This document shows, piece by piece, positions 23,445-35,847 of a stretch of 64,000 bases of DNA; position 1 is the stretch's first letter; each line of letters opens with the position of its first letter. The stretch covers positions 1,000,793 through 1,064,792 of the forward strand of contig PDUO01000003.1 in NCBI GenBank assembly GCA_003008705.1. The letters are read 5' to 3'. Both the position numbers and the translations under genes were made by a program. The DNA comes from Pezicula radicicola (Eukaryota; Ascomycota; Leotiomycetes; Helotiales; Dermateaceae). The notes under the pieces were generated by a model, which saw nothing but the letters and a program-made list of their open reading frames with translations, ran no database searches and was not told the DNA's origin.

Positions 23445-25985
23445 TTAGTTTTCTCTTAATATAATCCACATGGCAAGAATTGGGTACTCGCAAGAACTCG
23501 CAATCAAGTCCCTCACCGCAAGCGCCATGGTATTAGTTGCTTCATCCCAACCAGTGCTGACATTAATTTCATAAGGATACTGAATGGGATTAAAAGCCCC
23601 TTCCTTCATCTTCCCAGTCGCCTGTTTATGGGACCGATAAATCTCATGAAACAATCTCGTGCATCGTTCATACGGATAATCTTCAAGTATATCACAAGCA
23701 GCCAGACTATTTTTCCGACTATATCTCGAAACCTCGACCTGGGTATTCGCGTTGTCGAGTGCATGAAGAATATCACAAACCACAAAGGTATCAGCTGCGA
23801 TTTGTAGGTTTTCGATACAAAGAGAAAGGATGAGGATTGCGCATAAGGAGGGACCCCATGAATCTTTGGATTTGGATCGCATGGATTTTTCGAGGTCCGA
23901 GAGGACTTGGGTTGTTAGTTCGCGGTGTAGTTTGTGGAGTGCGTGTTTAAGTTGTCGATTTAGGAGGCGTGATGAGAGAAATGGTTCGCTGGTGGAGGTT
24001 GGGGTGGGGTTTGTAGGTGAAGAGTTGATTATGGCCAAAATGGCGAGGCCAGACGCTGGAACGAAGGTTATGAGGCGTGACATGGAGTAATTAATTGCAT
24101 GGAGCATGAGGGCTTTTCGGATTAAGGGGTGCTGGTATTTGTTAGGTGAGTGGATTTGATGGTTAAGATTCGAAAAGAGAGAGAGAGATCCCACCTTCCT
24201 GACAATATAGTACTTTCGCACAATCTCAAGTATAGTATACGGTACCTCAGTGGGATCCCCAGCCGTTGCTTGAAGAGGATACTCTGGATTTGATATCATA
24301 TCTTCGATGTGCTCTCTACACCTCTGCGTCAACTCAGCTCGATCAACACCCATCAACCCCACCGGTGCACTACAAAGCCTTGTCAGTGAAGAAGCAGAAT
24401 TAGCACCTCCTCCATCTGTCAAAAGATAATAGTGAACGAGTAAATCCTCGCCTCTCGGACCGAAGAAGTTCGCTACAAGTGTCATAGGCTTGAATAGTGC
24501 GCCTGTCGTGACTTCAACTTCTAAAGATGCATCCCAGAAACCAGTCATGTTTTTACTAATGAGATCTTCAACTTGGCTTTTTTTGAGATGGGCATTCAGG
24601 AAGTCGGGAAAGAATGCGGATTCGTATTCGTCGAAGCCGGTTCTGCAGCAGAGTTGATCGTTTCTTGGCGAGGTACCATAGCGTTTGGCGCAAGGTTTGC
24701 ATCGTTCATCTGGGGAGCACTGTTTTGTTGTCAGCTTGTTTGGCAAACATATAGTACGTGATGAGGACGAACCGGAATCTTCAAGTTCCAGCATCGCCAA
24801 CAGGACTTAATCTGCCTCATCTTTTTAGCCTTCTTCCTAACTTCAGGAGCAAGCTTTCCCTTTCGCTTCGCGAGTCCCCGTTTCCTTTCTGCCTGCTCTT
24901 CTTCCTCAGCCCCAATCCTACCAAGGCCATCCTTTTGGATAACGGTATGTTCCCATCCGGCTTCGGCCACACGTCCCTCTTTCCCCTTGAAAGGACTGGG
25001 TGGTTTTGAAGTATGAGAACAAGACCGGGAACTCTTCTGATTTGCCTTTGCATTCGAACTTTGACGTTTCTTGGTATTAGGAGATGGAGATCCTTGCAGT
25101 ATTTCCTCTGGAGTCTGCCTGCCTACTGGGCCAGGGGACGGCATAAATGCAACGAAGCCATGTTCATAGTTGTCTGGTGTTCGGTTTGCCTCAATTGGAT
25201 TCCACGGTGAGTCTCCCGAGTCTAGATATGATTCGTGCGTCCTTGGGACGAAGTGGTCTGTTTCCATTGAAAATATGGGTCCGGGCTGTGGACTTGTACT
25301 TAAGGTATACCGGCCTATAGTGTCTCCTCTCTGATATTCATTGTCCTCTTCACTCATACTTACGCTAGAAGATGCCTGGTACCCATTGTAGACCTGTTGC
25401 GGATCTTGTAGACAGTTAGCACCCAGCTTCGTCGTGAATTGGGAATGGAAAGAGCATACAGGGCGTCGAAAGACCATGTAATAATGCAGTCTGAGTCCTA
25501 AGCCCAGCCCCTACCACGTCTTCCTCATTCCCAGATGCGGGCCTCCAATTGGGACCTTCATGGCAAATCTCACCCTCGCCCTCGCTAGGCGTTGAATAAC
25601 ACCTCCCATTACTCCCGTCCTCTACTTTGAGCTCCATAATTTCATCTCCATACCTTCCAGAATTCTGCTCAGGGTCCCTTACTAAGACATAGCTCCCATC
25701 CGCCTTTTCCCCAACCGAACTGACTGTGCCGCTGACATCAACGAAGCTTGTCCCCAAACTATCGTAAAATGGGGGGCTGTCTTCTGAATTAATATTAGGA
25801 TCCAGGTCGAGCCAGTAGGTTGTATTGTTTTCATCGTACATCAAGATATCAGGGTCTGCGCTAGGATTTGGAATTGGAGCTGTCCTCGGGGCGGGTCTTG
25901 CTTGGCCACGAGGTTGAGCTTTGGGATGAGGGTTTGCGTGTAGTTGGCTTCGTCGTTGATGCTGGTGATGGTGGTGGGATGCCAT
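23445..25985 (-). CDS. Putative regulator with non-canonical Cys cluster
   Basis: Four exons, 25460-25985, 24773-25404, 24195-24719 and 23445-24131, all with in-phase joins, encode 789 aa. Residues 1-370 are low-complexity (His/Gln-rich start, Ser/Pro-rich middle). A strongly basic stretch (KRGLAKRKGKLAPEVRKKAK) follows. Next, across the third intron junction, comes a cysteine cluster near residues 378-410: CWRC, WNLKIP, C, SPDER, CKPC, then CC after about 12 residues. The first five Cys fit a Zn2Cys6 binuclear cluster; the last spacing is longer than usual. The C-terminal half is helical and may be a regulatory domain, but I see no clear fungal-specific transcription factor motif. Donors are GTATGC, GTTCGT and GTGGGA. 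DNA binding is inference from the basic region plus the Cys cluster. Confidence 0.75.
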
Positions 25986-27423
25986 GTCGAATGCAGCTCA
26001 CACCTTTGAATCCTCGGTGACAATTCAGAAAAAAAGAGCCGGGTAATACAATGGAGCAAGCTCAACGCAGTCAATTACCAATAGCAAAGCTGCAATTTAA
26101 TAAGGCACGAAGATGTTGATGAGGTTAGATAAAAAGGCAAAGAATATCAACAAGGCTGCTAGGGGAAGAGCGAGTAATAATGACAACAAACCTCAGTTGT
26201 CAGGAAACAAGATAAGAAAGAGGTAGATAATAAGGAGACAGTTGACGAGACGAGAGGAGAGAAGAAGAAGAAGAAGAGAAGAGAAGAGAAGAGAGAAAAG
26301 GCTGACACAAGATGCCCTTCAACGCGCTGTTGCGCAGAACTCAGCTGCTCAGGCTGACACACCGAGAGCTGTACAGTACTAACCCAGCTCGTCACCGAAG
26401 GAGACAATAAAAGTGGGGCTGTTCCTTGCCTCCCCTCCTTATCCGATAAGCAGACCAATGGCGGGGTACGGACGCAGCATTGTACTGTACAGTACGGTGC
26501 TTGTAGGGACGACGACTGCTGTATGCAAATATTTGACGTGTGTGCTGGTGTGAACTATTCTTCTACTGGACTAAATAATTATTGCTCAGGGCAAGGTAGG
26601 TACTAAGTACAACAAACTTCAGGGGTCCGATCACTCGTAAATTTCCGCAGAATGACCGCGCAGCAAATCTGTACCGCCAATGCAAGCCCATCCTTTTCCG
26701 TCACCGACGAGGAGAGATGTCCGCCCTGCTACAATGCGAAAAATCAACATATCAAGAAGCGACAACAGAGAAAGAGTGCCCATCTTTGCTCTGCCCACGC
26801 CCAACGCCTTTCCAAGAAAAACAAGACTCCGGTCCCTGCTCTGCTATGATTCGTAGAAGAAAAAAAAGGCCACGCCATCCGAAAAACGCCTGAGACCGGT
26901 AGGAGGAAATGGTAGCAATCGGTGCATAGTCTATGACAAGCCTGCTAGTTGGCCATAGGCTCTGGCTTAGTGAGTTGAGTGTGTTGACTGGATTGACAGA
27001 ACTTCTGCCAAGAATGAATTCCATTGAGCCTCTCCGGTCTAAGGAAACTGCAGGGATCCTTCCATTGGGATCATTTCATAGGCAGGCTCTCCAGACCACA
27101 GCAAAATCCATTGGGAAGGTAATGGATATAATGAGCCATGTGGAAACCGACAAAAACTTCCGGGTATATCCAACCTGCAGCGGTCTGCAATAAGAACTGG
27201 CCATATAAAGTCCGAGGCCCCGGTCGAAAATCCAAAATAAAGAAATTCCCATCCACGGTTGGTAATGCAGGACGCTATGTTGCTGCATAAAACAGTCTAG
27301 CTTCTGTGATTTCAGGAGACGCGAGAGACTTCTCTAGCGCGACTAGCGTACAATTGGTATCGTTGCATCGTAACACTTCGTAAACATGGCCTAAAAGCCT
27401 CCACTTCCATCTCCAGGAAAGAA
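25986..27423. other. Intergenic region
   Basis: Promoter of the regulator above and 3' flank of the next gene. It contains a purine-rich GAA/GAGAA tract near 26261-26296. No gene supported. Confidence 0.45.
26261..26296. repeat. GAA/GAGAA purine microsatellite
   Basis: Tandem GAA units run into GAGAA units on the plus strand, about 280 bp upstream of the minus-strand regulator's start. Confidence 0.85.
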
Positions 27424-28678
27424 TTAAGTGCGGTAGCGGGTACCTAGGCTCCGGTCTTGGATCTGCTTCTCAGTTTGAACGTATAACCGGTCCAGGAAAT
27501 CCATCGCCGATGCATCCTTTAATATCTTTGCAACTTGGAGTCCAGCTGAGATGAGCTGAAGGATGTTCCTGTCGTCCTTGAGCGGACGCGATTGGTGTTT
27601 TGCCGCGTGTCGCATCTCTAAAGAATTCTCTAGAATGGTAACGAATTGCTTGATCTGGCCATTGTACAGTACACGGGCAGGTATACGTCGCTTCGTGGCG
27701 AGGCGCTTCAATAGGTAAACCCATTCAGTCCACTCTCTGTCTTGGGGTCGCTCTACCGGACGTAATGATTCATTTATAGGTATACTGGATATTGTTAGTC
27801 AGAGTCATATTTTCGCATGCGATGGTCCCAAGTGGAAGGCGGCCCATGGTTCGAAAATGACGCAGTACAAGGAATGCTCTTCACCGAAATTATATACATA
27901 CGGGAACTGATACTTGGCCACGAAGTCAAAGGCACATTGAGACAACCGGTCGTTGACTCGAGTAAGGACACTGTCCTGCTCTTGAACTACCAAATTGGTT
28001 GGTAGATGTGGTAAATCTCTTTCCTGCTGGGCAATGTACTCTGGAGGGGGCCTCTGGAGAAATTGATGTGGTCCATCGAACTCATCTCTATTCGACGGAC
28101 GTCGTTGTTGAGAATGAGTGCTCTTGCCTTCGCTCTTGGACTTGCCTGCAGACCTTGAAGTCTCAATGGTATAATCTGTAGGGCTTGGAGATGCCACATA
28201 GTCATCCAAGTATGCCTCGGGCGAGACTCTCCCCTGATAGCTTGAAGCTTGGCTGGTATAGGAATTGTATCCTGGGCCAGCGGTTCCATAGACGGCTGAT
28301 GACGACCCTACATTGTAGCCTGTGGAAGTGTACAGAGGCTCTGAACGAATAAGAGAAGCTCCAGAGGTGACAGGTGCTGCTATAGGAGTACTGTAGCTAG
28401 ATGTCGCAATGTCCTGGTATGGGGCGCTTCAGGTCAAGCTTCAGTTTGTTTGTCTTGTTCATGAATGCGGACTCCTTACCTGGTTGTAGGGTAATATGGT
28501 GAAGATTCATAGCCGCGATTAACATCTGCATATCCATTACTTGCATGATGGTTAGCTTGCGCTCGCGCCAGGTTCACCAGATGATCGTTCCGTACCTTCT
28601 TGAAATCTCTAGTACGCCCTTGTGCATGGGCGATGAGTATCCATAGTCCGGCTGGACGTTCCTTCTTGAGGCCATCAT
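27424..28678 (-). CDS. Fungal protein of unknown function
   Basis: Four exons, 28596-28678, 28480-28539, 27902-28426 and 27424-27784, give 342 aa. Introns of 56, 53 and 117 bp fit the frame. The small second exon encodes only SNGYADVNRGYESSPYYPTT. The N-terminal half is Tyr/Ser-rich and probably disordered (MMASRRNVQPDYGYSSPMHK, YTSTGYNVGSSSAVYG). The C-terminal 150 residues look like a folded helical domain: LTRVNDRLSQCAFDFVAKYQ, then REWTEWVYLLKRLATKRRIP, GQIKQFVTILENSLEMRH and AGLQVAKILKDASAMDFLDR. From general knowledge this C-terminal block seems conserved in Pezizomycotina, but I know no function. No transmembrane, signal or enzyme motif is visible. Confidence 0.8.
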
Positions 28679-31600
28679 TGTGAACGGGAAAGGGTGGTAG
28701 ACCACACACACTTCACACAGACACGGGAAACAGAAAGAGATTAATGCACAAAGGGAATGAAGATAGAAAAATCCTCGAGAGAACCTCGGCAGACGGTTTC
28801 TTCCAAAAAGTCCAAATAATGGGGTTTGCAGCGTGGTAAAGAGGGTCCCTCCAAGGATGTATCGAGTGGTATTTTCGAGGCGGTGAGCAGGAGCCAGATG
28901 ACCAAAAGTGACTTCTTCAGACAACCAAAGAGTAGAGTAGTACGGGTGTAGCGATACTTTACGCTCGGGAGAATGGGAGGGTGAAGGAGTAACCAGAGCT
29001 ATTATAGATCTAAAGGGAGATCATACCTGACGGTGAAGCTATAGCGGACCTGGGATCAAGCTTCTGGGCGTTGCAGCACAGTGCCAGCGTGTAGATGGGG
29101 CGGGCGTCTGGAAGAGTATTAATGAAGCTTTTGACAATGCTGACTCTCTGATATTGACGGCGCTGGTGGAGGAAGGTAATAAAAAAACAATAACAAGAAT
29201 GGATCTGCAATGCAACGGACAACGATATTGCCACTGCAATGATTGGGCTGCCGACGACAGCAAAGGGAGCAAAAAAGAAGAAGAATTGTGCGTTCCAGAA
29301 AGGTGATTCGGCGTGGAAGATCTTTCGTCGGTGAGGCACAATTGAGCTCGAGGAGCCTCTGCGACTGGCCAGACCGAGTACGATCTCGTACCTCTTTCTG
29401 CATGGCAGGCAGGATAGGATTGTCGGAATCGGTCGACGTGCTTCGGGACTCCAAGGTGGCCCCTCGCAGACAGGGCAGTTGTCAAGCTCAGGTGGCAGGA
29501 ATGGGCAGAATTGTGGCTTCCTTCGGGCATTATTGGGCAATGCTATGAGGACAGACGAGGACTGACCAAACACGAATAATGTATGTGGTCGGGTAAGCGT
29601 GACAGCCGCCAAAAAGCTGAGTTTCCCCAAGACGTGGTGCTACAGCATACATACAGCAGGGACATGCTGGCTTTGTGAGTGACATTTTTCGAGGCGGTGA
29701 CGGCACGCTGGACGGGTACGACGGGGTGTTAGAGTTGACCTCAGAGTTGGGCACGAACGCGTCAATCAAAAGACCCCCTAACGTGACGGAAGAGGGCAGC
29801 CAGAAGAGGACAGGACAGGAGGAGAACAGGCGACTACGGTACTACAACCCAATCCTTCCTTCATGTCGCTCATTCATGCCTTATGGGCCCTATGGGCTGC
29901 TGCTGCCAGTGTAATGATGAACTGGATCGTCCAATAATAGCCTATTACGCCTACAGTCGAACCTCAATCACCGTAGTGGGGTATGGGGTGACGATGACGA
30001 TGCGAGGGTTGCGAACAGTTGTTTGCTGGCCGCCAGCAGCAGCAGAGATCACAGAGGGCACTGTGTGTGGTCATTATGATACTACTAGATCGACCATTAT
30101 TTACACAGGACAGAGTGACTTGTAGCCATCACGGGTATCCACGATTCAGCAATTATCATTGGCGGTGCGACAAATCGAAAGAGTCGTCCCGGGAAATGGG
30201 AGCCCGATGTGAGTGGTGCAGCTTGGGGGCTTGGGGCTGACTGTTCGGAAGCCTGAACAAGGTTTCTCCGTGAGATACTCTGCAGGCACTACAGGCACAA
30301 TAGGCAAGTGTTTTACCCTATCGTACGGAAACGGAGAATGACCGCGCGAAACACATTCGTCACGTCAATTTCGTCTGAAGTATACTGTACCTTTCACGCG
30401 GTACCGTGTACCGTACCATTCATCTCTCTGGAGCTCATGGCCTGGCAGGGACTGTACCTGAAAGATCCGTATTACTCAATATTATCCCGCCATCTTATTG
30501 AAACAATCCCTCATGGAACCAAGAGCTCAGGAGTCGTCAGAACGCGAAGTGCAGAACGCGAAAGGAAATTTCGAGTCCCCATACCCCACGAAGAAACACC
30601 AAAAGCCAAAAAGACCAAGAAAGCGTCAAGGGCCCCACGGGGTGAGACGCATTATGATTCTGGGCGCCATAGTAATACTGCTAAATTCTGCTTCGAAGCG
30701 CTCGCCAATATCAATAATGTCTATCTCAACTCTATGTTGCACCATCTCCTACGTAGAAAAACAGTGGCACGGCACTCCCCTTGATAACAGCATCCCGCTT
30801 CCGGATGCAACTTCGCACAACGCGCAGCCGTTGGGCATCAGGGCGTAGGTTCTGCCTCGATCCGGCTCTCGAACGAAACGCCTTCACTCCTACGGATCAT
30901 TCTCCCCATCGTTTGCATAGGGACACTCTGTCAAGATCGTTGGGCGACAATAATAGAGTACTTGCTGTATTACGGTACTGCACTGTACGTACCGTTGGTG
31001 GCGAAAGCATGGGGGTACAACAGACACGTCGCTTGCCTTCAGTGATCGCTAGTTGCGACGAGTCGACCCTTTCGAGAGGCTGCAGGAGGCTGACTGATGA
31101 TCGCGAATCCACATTGCCAACTCAAATTTGACTTCGAAGTCAACAGGGTTATGACAGTATTAGTGGGACGATTTCTGCCTTCTACAGGTATATTTGCGTT
31201 TCATGGCTTAGTTGGTGAGATCGCTCGCCCTACGCCATTCATTATCTTTCATCGTGCATGTCCTGGGAAGTGCCGAGGTAGTTAGTGTACTATGCTACCA
31301 TACATTGAAATAGCATTGCAATATTATGCTCTGACTCTCAATTCCACGCGGTCAGGACTAGCGATCCGGTTCAGGGAACGGAAACTCAGAGGCTGCGTAA
31401 GAACACACCAATCGGCGGTCTACCAGCTACAAAATATGTCTCAACAGATACATGCGAAGACTTTCCAGTCAGGACTGCTAGTTTCAACGGTATCTCAGAA
31501 CCTTAGAACAGCACAACTGTGGCTTTTCAAAACGCCCCTCTCACAACTATCATATTTGTCGAATGCTGCTAATAAGCTTTATTACTTTTCTCAGAAACAT

Positions 31601-33499
31601 CGCAAGACTCAAGTTCAAGTGGTGCCTGGAAATCGGAGGACGTGCTGGACGTGCTGGACGTGCTCGGAAGCTGCGGAGAAGCTTAAACAAGGATTGAGAC
31701 GGGCGAGCCCGCTGATTTTCATATGCCAAGCTCCTCGAAGGGCAGTTGTCGTGGTTGTCAAACATCAGCCACTGTGTTATGCTCAGGGAAAGGAGTACAA
31801 GAATAACTGAGTTTTCGGAGACGTCCTAACTTCGATAATACTCCGTCTACCACTCGATTCGTACACACCGGCAGTTGACTAAGTCCGGGCTCAAGCATGG
31901 CTTTGCACAGAATCCTTCAAGGAAACGGAGGCGTCAGATTGATCAGCTTACTTCTCTTATTCGGATGCCAGTGTTGAGCGCCCACAACTCCCTTCTACAG
32001 TACGTATGGCGCTCCTATTTTCAGTGCTAAGCCTGGGGCCTCAACCTTAATCCAACACGTTGGATGGGACATCTCTGCACTTTCGAATTTCACTACTGCC
32101 CGCAATCGAAAATTCTGGACTAAAGGAATAAGCAACACATCAACATTGAAGATTAGTGGGCATTCTTCCCTGACTAATACCTCCACCATTATTTGTTCGC
32201 ATAGGCAAAAAGATCTCTTGGAAACGTCTCCGAGCCTTATGGCTTTTCGCTGAATATCTCGCCCTATTACAGTTTTACAATAGGGGTAATGTATATACCT
32301 GCATCATAGATGGTGGAACATCAGACCTTGGCGATGGTACCGTCTCCCTTTGCAGGGCAGCTCAGAAGCTGTTTTGTCCTTCAACTACCGGCAGTACGAA
32401 AGTACAAGACGTACCAGTCTCTTGATTTATAGTTTGTTCATCCCCCACTACGAACAATCATATCCCCTCCAGATACTGATGGATCTAAAGCGCAAAGGTA
32501 TCTTTCGAGATCGCAGACAAGGAGAAGGGTGATTGGTTCAAGAGCCTTCCCGTCAAAGGCCGTTTTTTTTGGCGAGGTTTCGCATTATTATCCAGCTCGC
32601 CACCTATGGGGGATAACTTGCCTTTTTCGTACCTTGCAGTATGTGTTAGGAAGTAGACCAAAGAAATCAGCAAAGAAAGCAAGACATATAACAGCAGGTA
32701 TTCTCTGATGGCCACCTACTCAACTACTAGTCTACTGATCTGACGGTCAAGTACGGCTGAGCGGGCCGGATGCCCTGTACTCCTCAGTCTATGGCCGTAT
32801 GTGAATATCTGTTCTGCAGTTTTGTGCCAACCTGTAATGAGTTGAACAGGTTACACTCAATTGCTGAGTTTGAACAGGCACACAGCTAGAATATTGTTAT
32901 TCCCTTATTTGTAGGTGGTTGAGTAGGTAGTTAAAGCCGAGTTTATGTTGTAGAGAGGTACGGAGTACTATATCCTACGATCTAAAGTTCCAGACGACCT
33001 AGTGGCGTTATAAATAGACAAATCCAAACCACCCATGGTATAAAGAGGCATCAAAACAAACGAAGAGCACCTTTGGACGGACATCTTCGAAATATATGCC
33101 ATAAGGATTATTTGGTTCTATTGGTCTACTGACTAAAACAGGTAAGACCGCTCAATTCGTGAAAGAAAGGAAAGTCCTAATAGAACATTAATCGTCGACC
33201 TCGCTTATGGTCCGACAAATTCACTCGGACACTAAGCGAGTCAGCCGACGATCACCACAGTTTCAACAATCAGTTGAACCAAAAGGCAGAAACCACTTCA
33301 ACTACCTAGACTGTGGTCGTCCCAGGATTGGCGAAGGCGGCCTGGTCTGTAATGAGCATACCGGCAATAGATGCAGAACTCTGGCCGTAAAGGGGGAGTT
33401 AGCAATTACTACTTCTGTAGAAGATTTGGAGTCATTGCTCCCGAAACATGTCTCTAGAGAGAACGTCTTGATAGGGGATATCTCAAGAGGAAACTCCTC
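28679..33499. other. Nearly 5 kb without a supportable gene
   Basis: Upstream of the minus-strand gene ending at 28678, up to the 3' end of the transporter gene. Several frames are open (for example 29010-29630 minus, with all three minus frames open at once, 31292-31810 plus and 33207-33503 plus). None has a recognisable domain, convincing start or spliced partner. A 9-bp repeat lies at 31639-31665. Short GTAC-rich phrases recur, for example near 30390-30420 and 30960-31000. It could hold non-coding transcripts, an orphan gene or an old decayed insertion. Confidence 0.4.
31639..31665. repeat. 9-bp tandem repeat (GTGCTGGAC-type)
   Basis: Just under three copies of a GTGCTGGAC unit in a region without supported genes. 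Confidence 0.8.
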
Positions 33500-35847
33500 T
33501 TAAAATACTCCCGAATAGGAACGAAAGTGCTCCCCCATACGTACCAAGGTCGCAACGACACCTGTGAATAGTGCCGAGAGAGCAAGTTTAGCAACATCTC
33601 CTGATCGTTTAGGCGCGAGCTGTGCCAGTACACCAATTTGGATACCAATAGAAGAGATGTTTCCAAAGCCACACAGAGCATACCTAAGTTAAAAATAAGT
33701 GAGTTGCTCAAATCAGGTGAATTACCGAAGTTAAAAACAAGTGAGCTACTCACGTTGCAATGAGGCGGGAGCGAGCTGAGAGACTATCATAATCTGAGCT
33801 TGTCAGATCTCTAAAGGCAACGAACTCGTTTGCAACGATCTTGATTCCAATAAGACGCCCAACTTTCAGCAAGTCCCCGTTTCGATCGACACCCAGGAGA
33901 AATGCAAGAGGGTAGCAGATATACCCAACGATCATTTCAATTGACAACCGGGGGTCGTTAATTCCCCAATACCTTCCAAACCAACCAAGGAGACCATTAG
34001 CTAGTCCCAATAGAGCTAAAATACAAAGGAGGCCAGTGGCAATCATAACTTTGAGACTTGGCGTTAGCATTACTTCTTCTAGAATGTTCGGGGAGGGGGC
34101 ATTTTAAAAGACATGACTTGAAGTGGCGAGGTGCCTCAACTGAAAGACTTGTCTAAGACAAGTCGTGCTTGCTAAGCAGTCTAGGAATACACCAGATATG
34201 GTAAAAAATAAACAGATCTACTAACCTCCGACCTTCAGGCCGAGCCACGATCCCATTGCGAACGCGTGAAGACTATTGCTTGGTTTCTGCTCCGTACTCT
34301 CGGGAATAACGACGCGTCCCTTAATACTCAGAAACTCGGAGTCAGTTTACTCGTTCTAGATATATCAGGAGTAACTCAAACATCGAAAGGGGCAATTCTG
34401 CTCGGACAAATTAGGTACGTACAGATGTGAGAGTTTCCTCCGTCTCGGGATACCGCAGTTTAGACATTGCAATGGAGGCCGGGATACTCATCACACAGGA
34501 ACTAACAAGAGCAACTGGAGATATCCCCATTCCTATATATGCTGCCAACACACTACCAGCGATTGTGGCGAAGCCAGATACCATGACTTGATGGATCTCA
34601 GCCAGGGTGAGGTGATCAACAAACGGTTTTATCATCATTGCACTCTCGCCTTGGCCGACGAAAGGAGACGATGCGGCGACGATGGCTTCGGCACCTGAAA
34701 TTCGCATGGCCCAGAAGAAAATGGTTGCAAACTTGCCAATAAACCACTGAATCAGGCCCCAAAAGTAGAGCAACTGGACAAAGGCAACGAAGAAGACGAT
34801 GGATGGTATGGTGTTGAGAATAAACCACCCCAGTTCTTCCATGGACTCTTCGCTCGTTAAGAATGCTGTACCCTCAGCAGCGAAGCCTAGCAGAGAGCTT
34901 GCCAAGAAGGCGACAAAGTTGAAGATGTCATATCCGGCCCTGGTCCGAAGAACGAAAAGCGCAATAATGAATTGCGCCAACATTCCTACAATCACAGCAT
35001 GCCAGTTAATGAGCTTCCTGTTGTTCGAGGTGATGTAGAAAACGCCGATAAACACGAGCAAACCAAACAAGCTAACAGCACGATTAGCTCTCGTATTATC
35101 TGTTGTCTCTTCAGTGACGAATGTGCCGATGAGCATAACAGCAATAGTTCCAGCAGCGCCCAACGGAAGTCTAATTTTCTCAGGGATCGTAGATACAGCC
35201 CTCGAGACGGTATTTCGCCAAAGTTTCTTGACCAGGTTGAAGACAGGCGTGAGCGGGACGTGGAAGGTAAGAAGACGGATAGTGATGCCGAGCCAGAGGA
35301 GAAATGGAATTAGCCATCCCAATTGTCGGTGGGTTACCAGCCCGGAAATCCACCAGCTACGTTTTCAGAAGTCAGCGAGCTTTCTTGAAAATCACTTGGA
35401 GCAATTCTCTCCGCCAGCTTGATCTTACCCAGTGAAAAGGCACCAGATAAAAAGATGTACCACCCATCGATACTTCCTCAACATATATCCAATTCTACTA
35501 CTTCTCTGATCCTCACTTATCTGGATCCCCGGATCCCCATGTCGGAATTCTTCGTTACCAATCTCATGTTTCGTTGGAACGACATCGCTTCCACTGGATT
35601 TGTCAAAGGCGTTGCTGTTGTGATTATGTTTGGTATCGGGTTCCTGCGAATAGGCGATATTTGTTGGGTGGGTTAGGTGGCCGTGATTGATGTGTTCATG
35701 AGTGTGTTGGTTTGCTGGACTTAGTGCTGGGTCGGGAGAATTGACGGGATGATTTGTATGTAGCTGAGCGTGGTGATGTTCTATTGGCAGAGATGTGCTG
35801 TGGTCGTGATAAGGTTGGGTGTCGTCTGTTTGGCGAGTAGCTGCCAT
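33500..35847 (-). CDS. Concentrative nucleoside transporter (CNT/SLC28 family)
   Basis: Plasma-membrane cation-coupled nucleoside uptake is expected from the family. Five exons, 35429-35847, 34423-35356, 34226-34319, 33754-34078 and 33500-33683, give 651 aa. The hydrophilic His-rich N-terminus of about 115 residues is followed by many membrane spans. Family motifs are clear: SPFVGQGESAMMIKPFVDHL, the gate-forming segment after EEVMLTPSLKVM, IKIVANEFVAFRDL and YALCGFGNISSIGIQIG. The first join gives LFTG-WWISGLVTH and the last gives RLIAT-YALCGFGN, both exactly at conserved positions. Intron 34320-34422 ends with the shared introner-like element. Intron 33684-33753 is internally duplicated. 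Substrate range cannot be read from the sequence. Confidence 0.93.
33685..33752 (-). repeat. Direct repeat filling a transporter intron
   Basis: Two copies of about 26 nt, on the plus strand at 33685-33710 (AAGTTAAAAATAAGTGAG core) and 33728-33752 (AAGTTAAAAACAAGTGAG core), make up most of a 70-bp intron. One copy provides the acceptor side and the other adjoins the donor side. Confidence 0.85.
34320..34383 (-). repeat. Shared intron 3' element, copy 2 (introner-like)
   Basis: The last 64 nt of the transporter's second intron, in gene direction, run ATGTTTGAGTTACTCC, then TATCTAGAAC, AAACTGACTCCGAGTTTC and an AAG acceptor. Nearly identical to the PLC intron copy apart from a few substitutions and a one-base gap. 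Confidence 0.8.

Noticed and set aside
11883..25985. Secondary-metabolite gene cluster around the two regulators
   Set aside because: The genes between them are a PLC-like enzyme and dolichol kinase; no PKS, NRPS, terpene synthase or tailoring set is present.
29010..29630. Long minus-strand open frame with two more minus frames open across it
   Set aside because: No domain, biased composition and simultaneous openness in all three frames point to low stop-codon density and not to a gene.
31292..31810. 172-codon plus-strand frame
   Set aside because: Composition typical of chance; includes the 9-bp tandem repeat; no domain seen.
33207..33503. Plus-strand frame of 98 codons ending at the transporter's 3' end
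   Set aside because: Slightly protein-like, but no recognisable family, no splice partner, and it runs into the last exon of the minus-strand transporter.
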